Assembly (NCBI GenBank): GCA_030549335.1
Contig: CM060198.1
Span: 63,655,958 to 63,719,957, forward strand
From: Pontederia crassipes
Lineage: Eukaryota; Streptophyta; Magnoliopsida; Commelinales; Pontederiaceae
Reading direction: 5' to 3'
DNA: 64,000 bases
Below, piece after piece: positions 1-13,870 of this stretch. The number at the start of each line of letters is the position of its first letter. The stretch's first letter is position 1. The notes below the pieces were generated by a model that saw only the letters and a program-made list of their open reading frames with translations, did not search any database and was not told the DNA's origin. The translations under genes and the position numbers were made by a program.

Positions 1-1117
1 GTAAAGTAGAAGAAGGCATAGTCACACTCTCACAAAAGATTTCTCATGATGTCGCTTCTTGATGCCATAAAAGGACAAAAACCTAAAAAGAATTTGTCAG
101 TACGATAGACTGTCAGTTACTACAGAGATCATTTGATGATGATCATATCATTCCTTTTGAATATCAAGGACACGTGAAAGATGATCAATGGAGACTATGA
201 AAGCAAGCTTAGGACAATCCTAAAAAGAGGGGATTCTTTCGGAGAACGTAGTATGGTAAATTAGGGCAAAAGGAAGAGAAGAGGAAGAACTTAGCAACAT
301 CAAGTGCAATGAAATCCCTTCTCTACATGTTTTTGTTTATGCAATGCTTTTGTATTTCAATTTGTGGCATTTTCCAATCCCTATAGACTTATTAATTTAA
401 GCTTCGAAAATAGTGTAGCTCAATCATGTGTAGATGTTTCTGATTCACATTTAATGTCAGTGCTTCAATGTTATTGACTCTTATTCTTAATACAATATTA
501 TCAAGTATTCTTCATTGATAAATGTTTTGATAGTTCAAGAGATCCTCATTCCCTATATCCATTTTTGTGTTATCAACAAATCACCTAGAGAGTTAGTTTG
601 TTAAGGATCAAGTCGAGGCATTAATTCCTTCAATAATACTAAGGGGTTGTTCAGATCGAAGAATAGGAAGAGAATATCTTTTAATCCATCGTAAAATAAC
701 CAAACACCCCCTATAATAAGGTCAATGAAAATAATTAAGCAACACAGTTGCCAATGGATGTTTATTCTTGTCTCATTGTTGTTTGGAGTCATAAGAAATT
801 CTCTTGATGAGCCAGAATACAAAGTTTTGTCATTGGAATATCATAATCTTTGAGAATAAAACTTAGTATTCTCTAAAAAAATTCTTTATCCTAACAACCC
901 TTAAGAGAATAAGTTTTAGAACTAGGTCTATAAGAACATCACCTAAAGGGATCGTAGTATCTATTGTGGTGCTTCATGCTAAAGTCATGACTAGGCTCCT
1001 AAAAAGGATTATCTCCTCCAATGTTAATATAGACCCTGAGAGTAGTTAAGTTAGTTCCTAGTAAATTTGTTATGGTGAGAATCAAACAATAGATTGATGG
1101 TATGGGTACAAATTTAC
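1..1117. other. AT-rich intergenic sequence, no gene recognised
   Basis: I see no coding region with a recognisable family signature. The only notable open frame is a 73-codon minus-strand frame at 601-822 with no familiar motif. The text resembles decayed repeat DNA, but I cannot assign it to a family. Confidence 0.5.
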
Positions 1118-1764
1118 AGGACTATGACATATTCAAAGCGTAGCGATGCTAATTTTGAAACTATTTCCTTGCATTAATTTAAATTCTAATTTACTTGTGT
1201 TTCTATTTTCTAGTTATAGCATAATATAAAAAGTTACAAAAAGAATTTTTACTGTAAAACTTTTCTCAATAGTTTTCCTTGATTGGTTAGCTTTAGATAC
1301 ATAGGACATTTAGTTCTAGCTTAATTTTATCTTTTCCTCCTTGTGTTTTTGACACCTTAAGTACTACAGTAGATATTAGTATTGATTTTGGATAATGCAA
1401 TATTTTCTTTTAAAACTTTCAATATACTAATTAGTAGACTATGACCAGATTTGGTACATTCAAGCGTAGCGAAGCTAATTTTGAAACTATTTCCTTGCGT
1501 TAATTTCTATTCCAATTTACTTGTGTTTCTATTTTCTAGTTATAGCATAATATAAAAAGTTACAAAAAAGAATTTTTATTGTAGAACTTTTCTCAATAGT
1601 TTTCCTTGATTGGTTAGCTTTAGATACATAGGACATTTAGTTCTAGCTTAGTTTTACCTTTTCCTCCTTGTGGTTTTGACACCTTAAGTACTGCAATAGA
1701 TATTAGTAGTGATTTTGGATAATGCAATATTTTCTTTTAAAACTTTTCAATATACCAATTAGTA
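1118..1764. repeat. Direct tandem duplication, unit about 326 bp
   Basis: Two adjacent copies (about 1118-1438 and 1439-1764) align almost base for base. The anchor AATTTTGAAACTATTTCCTT starts at 1151 and again at 1477. Both copies carry the same poly-T and TTAGTTCTAGCTTA blocks and differ by scattered substitutions and short indels. No coding content is visible. Confidence 0.85.
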
Positions 1765-2952
1765 GTTCGAGTTGACTATTCACACCCTAGCATATAGCTT
1801 TTCACGGTCTTCAATTTAAGGTGAAATACTACAACTACATAATTGCATTCACATTACACTACAACAAGACAATCTACTGATTTACACTATTCGACTAGTA
1901 TAACATAGTTATATCGACGATCAATCTCTTATTTAATCCATACACATAAGAGAATACATTATCCATATGTTCGTCATTAATCTATGAAAGTACACATAAA
2001 ATAAGACAACAAAAATATGATTGCTAGTATTAATTAGATCTCACATTCTATCAATAAACTGATGTATGCGTTCATTTCCCCGCTTTTTAATAAGAGCTAG
2101 TCGGGGTTTCAAACTCAGGACCACTTTATCTTTCTCTGATACTATGTTCAATTAGTTGTCCTTTCAATAATCCTAAAATACTAAGCTAAGAGTAAATACT
2201 GTTATATTTATAATCTTAACATATTCTGATTTAAATGGCTTGACAATAAGAACAATGTAGCTAAATTGATATATGTTGAAGTTGGTGAACATGACTCAAA
2301 ACATTATATTGACATTGAAATAAGGATGATACCAAAATTTATCGAGATCTAGGGTATATAGACATTGTGTTAATGATGAAGTCTTGAGGTTGGTGGCTTG
2401 TTTTGGATAACTATGAAAATTTGAACACGTCATGCAATTATCTATTCTTAAAAAGATGTATAATTGATAGAATTGAATTGTGCTTTATTTGGAATTAGGA
2501 ATGTAAATGTGTTACGATGACGGTTTCACCTCTTTCGATAATTAATGGTAGAGTTTGTAGCTATAATCCGTCTAGATGAATGCTTTTGAAAGAAAGAGAG
2601 TAAAAGGAAATTGCATTTATAATTTCACGACGTAATAAAAGAAATGGCTCACATTTAATGGTAAAATAATAAATACTTTCAAGATATATATTGTTTCATT
2701 TAATATATATTCTTTCATAATCGAGGAAAATTTATTATAATATTTAAAAAATTCACAAAAAGGAATTTTTTATCTAGTAATTATATTTCTTAAATTCATG
2801 ATAAATAGTAATAGAGCACAAAGGAACCAATTTTAATTTATTATTCTCATTAAAATAAAATGATTAATTCCTTTTAATCTTGCTGAGAGGAAGAGAGCAA
2901 GTTTAAACAAATGATGACATGCATTGATAATAATTGATGTATATGGTTTTAA
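1765..2952. other. Intergenic, upstream of the AP2 gene
   Basis: AT-rich sequence without a recognisable gene. It is presumably the distal promoter region of the downstream AP2 gene. No clear repeat boundary was found. Confidence 0.5.
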
Positions 2953-6149
<3,197 letters not shown>

Positions 6150-6693
6150 GCTTGTACCTTTTCAAGCTCTGTGAATTAGCTTGCACTATTCTGAAAGGAA
6201 GGGTTGATGTCTGGGAGGAACCATGGGCTACTTTTGGATTGTCTTTTGATATTTCAAGCATGAATGCTGAATGTGTTGAATAATGCATTAGGTTGGTAAT
6301 ATTGGAGAATAAGCCTAATTTGGCTTTGTAGTTCTTCATAAGCATTTTTTATATTTTTTTGACTATTTTATGAAGAAACTTCAATTTCCATGATTGGAAC
6401 CTTTGATATTTGATATGATGTAATTTAGTTCACTTGGAATTGCTTTATGACGGCTGCTTTTAAAAGGATTTGAGTTTTTTTTTTTTTTTGAAGAGTAGGC
6501 ATTCGATATGATGTTTTGAGTTGCTTTTATTTAAAAGCTTTATGACTGCAAGCTCAATTTTGTTGCTTTCTTTTTTCTTGTGAAAAAAGTCCTCCCATTA
6601 CAACTTTCTTGTTTTCTTTCAAAATTTGCTAGTTTTTTTTCTCCTGTTATTTCAATATTTGCTAGATTTCCAAGTCTAGAAGTTTGACACCAT
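6150..6693. other. AP2 3' UTR and downstream sequence
   Basis: T-rich sequence following the stop codon. The first 200-300 bases probably form the 3' UTR. No other gene was seen. Confidence 0.5.
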
Positions 6694-7312
6694 GTTGTAA
6701 AAACCCAACTACATTGCTCAATTGTGACTCGTGCTCCTAATTGGGTCACACTAACCCAAACACTTTATTAACCTTCTTAGATATATATGCGATTAAGAAT
6801 CGGACTGGACTAGCCAACTGTATGGAGCTTTTATATTCATTTATTAAATTACTTAATGTTTAATTATAATATATATATGGATTTAACGGCGCTCCTACCT
6901 ACATTCATCCACAAAATCGTGCTGAACCGGATAAAAAAACTAGATGCGGGGCCAGTTCAAAAAATCAAACCTGGTGCCCATCTACTGGTGTGAATGGCAG
7001 CGGCCACTTCATTCTATGGTAGCGGCTGCGATGTCCGGCAGCCTTGACCAGCCAGGGTGCCCTTGGCGTGTCCAAGCCCTCCAGGGTGCGCCTTGGCCGG
7101 CTAGGGGCTAACCTTGGACGCGCCAAGGGCGGCCAGGGCCTGGCCTGCCGCCAAGGCTTGGCGGCCCTTGGCAGCCAGGGGCCTAGGGCATGCTCTGGCC
7201 TGTCGGTGCCTTGGCGTCAATGACATTTTGGCCGGTCAAGGCACGATTAGAGAAGCGGTCCGCCATGACCCATTGAGCAATTCGGGTCGAAGGTCGGGTC
7301 GGGTCTTACAAC
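6694..7312. mobile_element. Inverted-repeat element with GC-rich core
   Basis: The ends resemble inverted repeats: GTTGTAAAAACCCAAC at the left, and GTTGTAAGACCCGACC as the reverse complement of the right end. Both arms also contain ATTGCTCAAT further in. The core (about 7010-7260) is strongly GC-rich with many alternating CCTTGGC/GCCAAGG blocks, unlike the AT-rich surroundings. No transposase and no clear target-site duplication were found, so this is a tentative non-autonomous DNA element. Confidence 0.4.
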
Positions 7313-7396
7313 CTTGATTTTGTCCACTCTCCGAGTCATCGTTTGCCACTGTCGAAGACAAAAGCTTTGTAGATTGCATCAAGATGTTTTAGCCGG

Positions 7397-8425
7397 TGTT
7401 GTCAGGGTTGGACCTTTATTTGGACCGGATTGAACCAAATCAAACCGATCAAAACTGGCCAAAATCGGATTGAACCAAGTTGAGCTACATTTTTGGACCA
7501 TTCAAATTTTTTTATTTTTTTATTATGAGATGATTTGATAAAAATTATTACTATAAATTTGAAAAATATCCAAAAATAGACTTTCTCCATAAACATTCAT
7601 ATTAGTTCATTAGTCTCCTCCTTCATTTATAATTGTCCATTGGCTCTCACTTTGCTACTATTAGCAATATGGGACTATCTTTGTGCAGCGACTTGTTCTT
7701 TCTCTCTTCATTTAGTTTTGAATTTAATAAACTTTGAGCTCTAATTCATGATCTTATTTCATTTTTTAATATCATCAATGTATATTATAATATAAATTAA
7801 TTATATATTTATTATATTAATATAATATTGATCATATTAGATAAATTAATTATGAATGAATAGTGCACACTTCTTTGTTATATGTATAATACACAACAAA
7901 TGCTATAATGTACTTAGTATAGTATAATATTATATATACACAACTTTAAATTTCTTTAATTTATTATATAATAAGTCAAATTAAATAGTTAACTACTCAT
8001 TATACCATATATTTATTTATAGAATATACAATCTTGTCTTAATATTTTGAAAAAAATATATGTAATTTTTGCTTCTAACATAAAAAATAAAGATATGAAA
8101 TACATAAAAAATAATCAATAGAAAATTTGTATATAATAATCAAATTCATAATACTTTAATTTATTAAGTGTATAATATTAAAATCAAATCTTAAAATTAA
8201 TTATAAACTTATTATTTATGATTGTTATTTTTTTCTTTTGTATAATACATTTTCATATCATATATATACTTATATAATTGAAATATCATAACTTAATTTA
8301 CTATTATCATATTAAATATAATATTTTATTACTATTCGGTATGACCGACCGGTCCAATTGGTCCGATCGGTTCGATCTGAAACGGACACTTTTTCGGATC
8401 GTCATCCGGTCCGGTCCTAACAACA
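7397..8425. mobile_element. Non-autonomous DNA element with TGTTGT termini
   Basis: The left end starts TGTTGTCAGGGTTGGACC. The reverse complement of the right end reads TGTTGTTAGGACCGGACC. The middle is AT-rich and non-coding, and both ends carry CCGGT/ACCGG blocks. No clean target-site duplication is visible. A truncated relative lies at about 19438-19600. Confidence 0.4.
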
Positions 8426-9628
8426 TTGATTTTAGCTCCGGCGCAAGGTACGAGAGGCGGACAAGCTGGAGAGAATACAGAATGGGGAAATTTTTCTAAG
8501 AATCGTTCAATTTACATCGGCGATTTATAGAAGTGTGTAACATTTGTGCTATTTTATTTGTCGAATATTTCTTGATCTGATTGCCGTGGTTCTATTTACC
8601 TTCTCAAAAAAAGAAAAAAAAAAAGAGATCGATTTACTAACGGACAGATTTGGATCCATTTTAAAGATGCAAACTCTCAGTTTACTGTAAGAAGATGTGT
8701 CACCCGAAGAATGAAGCTATGTTATGTAATATTAGTGAGGGTTTATAAGATTATTTTTAGAGAAGCACACAAAGATAATTAAGAATTTCTAAGAAAGACT
8801 AGATTTAAATATTGAAATAAAATAAGATGGGTAAAAAGTCCCAGAGAATCGACTTTTTGTCCAGTTTAACAAGGTCAGTAGAATTAAAGTTGTCGAGAAA
8901 TAAATTGGTCAAGAAAATATATTCTAATTTATTAAAAAATTAAAACTAATTTGGAGGGAATAATTTTTTATTTATTTCATCTAATCGCCGATCTTCCAAG
9001 ACTTATTGTATGCAAAATAGTATAAGATAAAATGGTGTATCAAAATAAAAGGAGAATAAAAAAAAATCTGGAGTTCCCATTTTTTGCAATTTCTTTTAGT
9101 TTTTGTAGTTGAAATCATCCACTTTTCCCTTCATTTTTTTGTACGAAGAATTCTTGCTCTTCATTAAACTAGTTAAAGGGATAAATTTAAACATATTCCT
9201 AGTATCAGTTCTATTTTATCATAAAATAAAATGTTTGTAGAGAATAATATAAATACAAAAACTTCAACTGAAATCAAATACCTTGCCAAGCAACGCGATA
9301 AAGGAAAATAAAAGTTAAAGCATAACTAAGATATTTCATGTTTTTTTTTCTAAATGTATCAACTTTATAACCATACCATTTTACAAGTTACAATTCGAGC
9401 TATAGGTTGGAACAATTTTGCTGATTGATCTTATTTTCTAATTCTTCTTCTTTCTCCTGTATTCTACTATTACAACTTAAGTTTGCTATATCTACATTTT
9501 GCCATCAAGACGTCATCTGACATACATGGGTCAACAGAAGGTATGATCAATCTTCAATTGCTTTTGATAGTAACTTGAAGAAAAAATGAATGCACAAATC
9601 TGTTGTTTGGGGCCCGGGGCCGGGAGAA
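8426..9628. other. Intergenic, downstream of the ELMO gene
   Basis: AT-rich sequence with no recognisable gene. The part next to 9629 is presumably the 3' UTR of the minus-strand ELMO gene. Confidence 0.5.
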
Positions 9629-12600
9629 CTATGAGTTCATCATGTTGTACGCTGGTAAGTCCTTCACACTGGTCACATCTTCTAATGAAAGCTCGCGCTC
9701 TAACTGAGTTCTAGTAGATTTCAACACTTCCTGAGATAGAGCAAAAGATTATCATGTAAATCAAACTAGTAGATCACAAAAATAACGAAGAAAACATTCC
9801 AAAGATCAAGCTAGCAGATAACAACATTAAACTCCATATAGGAAGCACGTTTTGCGAGCCATTGAGCATCCAGCATCCGGAAAGCCACACAATAAAGGTT
9901 GTCAAAAGCTTTTTCATCACGTCCAAGGAGATCCAGAAAACGAACTCCAGCTTTTGAAGAAGGCAAACCTAAGAAAACAAAATCAAATGAAAGCACAAAA
10001 GTTAATGTGCAAACTCCAAAATCAAAGAAGTCTTGCTTCCTAGTTGATTGTCCTGTCATTTTTGTTTTTTTCTTGAAGGTACCTGATTGTAAGTCCAACA
10101 TCTGTATTAACATGAAAGATACATTGATACCCGCTACTGCAAAAGGGTACTCCCATACAGCCCTTTTACCTTCTGTTTTGTGTAAGAGTGCCTGAAAACT
10201 ACCCTGCAATATTGCATAAAAGGAAGAGGTCAAGGAGAAGAATAATAGTTTGTTCTGTAATAGAAACAAGAAATAAGAAGCTATTAGATGAATTATTTGT
10301 GAAAATTCACTAACTGGGTAGTTTTGAGCAAAAAAGATAAGATTCTCCAATGACACAAAACCTCCACCCCTGGAAGCAGAAGCAGATTAACAATGATCAG
10401 TTCTCATTATAAGTTTCTCCTTGTAACAAGTAGTAATAATGGTTCAGCCTAAATGTCCATATTTACCTAAAATCTGTCGATGGATCCTGACCCTGCCATC
10501 CCATCTCCTTCCATAACTCAGATTTAAGAGGAGGGATTTCCCGATCAGGATAGGCTAATTGCCAGAGTTGCTTCAAAGCATCCTATGAAAGAAACCAGCA
10601 TATAGTCATCTATTTAGAAATTTATGTAAAAAATGGAGAAAACTATAAAATATGTCAGAGATAAATTCTCAAGTTTGTTGTGTTGCATTCACCAAATAAG
10701 ACCTTGTTCAGCAAGTCATCATCTCATACAATACTTAGAAGGAAAAAAGTAAGATTCACCAAACAAGAAAGTTCTTATAAATGCTCAAAAAACACTGATG
10801 AGTGTGGACTGGGTTCTGATGGATAAACTTAACAAACATTAAAAAAATCACATACTTGATGCTCAGAACGAGAACCATCAAACTGGACCTCCAGTCTCGT
10901 CCTCAAATTGCTCAATCTTTCTTCCTACAAGTTTGAACATACAAAAACCAGTGAACCATCAATTACCACATACCAAAGAAAATGTGAATTTACAATTTTT
11001 CTTTGAAGTAATATGACTTACAATTTACCATAGGTAATGGGTATCATGTGTTCTATAAGTAATATTTGTTCTACACTTCCACATTCAAATTTAAGAAAAC
11101 AAAAAAATACATAAAATGTAAGCAAATAAGGAAGCTATGCAAATAATATGAAAATAAAAGAGAGTGCAATTTTCTCTCCTTTTACTTTTTTTAGAGACAT
11201 ATTGGATTGAATAATTCAGTGGATAATATGAAGGTGAAAATAGAAAGAAAATCATGAGCAAGTTTTCTCATATGAAAGAGAACAATAAGAAAAACTAGAA
11301 GAGCAGACATTTAATCAGGCAGCAAATGCCAAATAGCCTTGAAATTTTTATATTATATTTCTCACTGATGCATACAAGACCTTTGCATTAATAGTTGTAG
11401 AATCTCAACTGAGAACTCGATCAGCCTGAAAAAAGAACTGAGAACTTGTAGGGATCGATATTTGCAGTATAGTCTCATATATCTAAAAGCTGTGTTTCAA
11501 TGCAGACAGAATTCTAGGTCCAGAGAAATCTACAAAAAGTTTGCATCGGTTACTCTTTTTCAAAGATGCATTGGTAATTTGTCCTCCAGATCATAACAAC
11601 CCTGGTCCCTGAAATTTAGAGTGTGCATAGGGGGGAGGGGGAGGGGGGGAGGGGAAGTGTGCATGTTTGGTGACTTTGGTCACTGATCAATTAACCGAGA
11701 TGATAATTTTTTTTAGAAAGACTAAGATGACATTAAAGTAGGGAAAGATGGAAGATCTCTATGTTTTACCTGCAAGGGACTAAGACAAGCAGCAGTATTT
11801 TCTTGCCCATACCAAGTTACAGAGGAAAGAGGTAAAAACCTTCCTATGACTGATCCAGAACTAAGGATAATATTTGCTGTAATGAAGGTAAAAGTTGAGT
11901 CAATTAAACAATGTTCAAACTACAGTTTGAAGGGAAAGAAGTAAAACAATTTCGTAAATATGATTATCAGGCGATATATGTAAGGGCACGTCTTGGTTAT
12001 ATCAACTATGGTTTTTTTTTTTTTGAGAAACTATGGTTTAATAACCTATGTCCTATTTTCTCCATACATGTTAGAAATAATATCAAGAGAGTGGGTACAT
12101 GATCGTGTATCATTCTCTGACTATTCTTAGTGACCAATTGTATTTTATCTAGTCCACTAACAGATATCAATGTAGCATCTATTCTTAGCAGAATGATGTG
12201 GGGTAATATAGTTCTAGTCCCTTATGATTTCTTTAGGACAACAGTACCCGAAAAATAACTATTTTATAACTAAGGTTTAAGAAACTCGTAGCAGATTTCA
12301 AGATTTGTGAAACACTCATAGTCATATCTCTGTCATGTACATGTGAGCTGCTTTAAAAGGAGTTATATCATGCAAAATGTTAGTCATTCGGAAAACCATA
12401 GAGCAAATGGCTCACACTCATCTCATGTAATTCATTATGATCCTCATTGGAGAAGACATTTTCATAATTGAGGTTTATATTTTCATACTTATGGAAAAGG
12501 CTAACATGTATCAAGATGAAAATAATTACCATAAGAAAAAAAGGAATGCAGTTTAACCTCTGATTAAATTCTAAAAGAATTTGTTCACAATGTCTATGTT

Positions 12601-12994
12601 TTTTTTTCTTTGACGAGGTTGACAATGTCTATGTTAAACACATTACCTATCCATTGTGCCCATTGAGCTATCAAATCCGAGAACATGTATGACCAATGAA
12701 GATGCACTTCTTTCTTTCTTTCATCCCAGTCCTCAAGGCTTCTATCATCATATCCCTTTGGACAACAGAAAATTAGTTAACTAAATAAGAAAACATAGAA
12801 GTTCTCTCCCAACTTCAGTTCAGATGGCTTGGCTAAATGCAAAGAACAGAAATAACCTCATCATCTCTCCTGTAATTAGAATCGTCAAGAAGTGGTTCAT
12901 TTAGGGCATCATATCCTGATGTTTCCATTTGTTCGTTTCTCCTTCCATCAACATCTCCATGATGGAGACGTCTTCTAAGTGTCTTTGTGTCCAT
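9629..12994 (-). CDS. ELMO domain-containing protein
   Basis: Plant ELMO/CED-12-domain protein. Animal relatives act in Rac activation or as Arf-family GAPs; the plant role is poorly defined. Nine coding exons in order of translation: 12994-12857, 12755-12647, 11876-11770, 10924-10856, 10582-10467, 10369-10315, 10203-10083, 9968-9826, 9730-9629. All joins use GT/AG and keep phase, giving 319 aa, full length for the family. Landmarks: N-terminus MDTKTLRRRLHHGDVDGRR; LIAQWAQWIANI near residue 75; SPLQEERL just before the ELMO domain; then WKEMGWQGQDPSTDFRGGGF, VWEYPFAVAGINVSFMLIQM and LDAQWLAKRASYMEFNE; stop after LPAYNMMNS. A short leader exon segment (12995-13022) is preceded by an acceptor. 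No frameshift or stop was found, so the gene looks intact. Confidence 0.9.
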
Positions 12995-13022
12995 GATAGC
13001 CGTTCAAATGAGATTGAGTTGC

Positions 13023-13870
13023 CTGTAGAAAACAGTGCGCTTGCACAAAAAAATCTTCTATACCCTATGACACTGGAAACAAACTTGGTGTTCAAAACAT
13101 TTCAGGTGCATTAGATAATAGAATTAACTGAGTCAGTTAATTTTACAAAACAAAACACTCAAGTATAAACATTTTCACGCAAATCCGAGACACGAAGATG
13201 TGGGATCCAAACTCCACTAATTAACTCGAGAACATTTCAGGTCCATTAGATAATAGAATTAACTGTCGGTTAATTTTACTAATCAAAACACTGAAGTATA
13301 AACATTTTCACGCAAATCACCTCGTTATATGTCTTCTACCAGCAACATTGATCCGGAACTTCACAAAAAAGAATAAAATACAAGTATGAATCAGTAACAG
13401 CTTCATGAACAAAATCAATTCAATCGAATCCCCGTGTCTTTCAGAGTGAAAGTTTCTTAGTCATGTTCATTCAAGTCATTAAAGGGAAGCCCAAAGGTTA
13501 AACTTCCTATCCCCAAGTTGACCAAGGCCTCCAGGTAAACGTTACATGTCCCGTGAAGATGATAACTCAAGGGCATGATCAAATTTTCCCACAAAGTACA
13601 CCTAAAATCCTAAAACGTTTAGCTTTCGTTCTCGGAGAATAAAAGGACAGAAGTTAGGGACGCAACATAGCAAATTATGTGCATAGAAAAGTGAACGAAA
13701 TTTATCTTCTTTGGCGTAAATTTATACGCAAATCGCTCGAGATCTGTGCTGTAAGAAATCGAACAAAAGAACTGAGACGAAAAGACAGAAATCTTACAGA
13801 GGGAACGAGATCTCAGATAGCATATAGCTCTTGCGCTTCGATCGGATTCGATCCCAGAATTCGTGGGTTT
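13023..13870 (-). other. Probable 5' leader intron and non-coding first exon of the ELMO gene
   Basis: On the minus strand an acceptor TTTTCTACAG lies at 13023 and a canonical donor CTCT|GTAAGATT at 13797/13798. This suggests a non-coding exon from about 13870 to 13798 and a 775-bp leader intron. Inferred from splice signals only. Confidence 0.45.
13098..13318. repeat. Direct duplication inside the ELMO leader intron
   Basis: A block of about 90 bp beginning ACATTTCAGGT at 13098 recurs at 13232. Both copies contain ATTAGATAATAGAATTAACT and ATAAACATTTTCACGCAAAT. The offset is 134 bp. Confidence 0.85.

Noticed and set aside
9852..10195. Plus-strand open frames opposite the ELMO exons
   Set aside because: They are antisense shadows of two ELMO exons and an intron; no start context or domain was seen.
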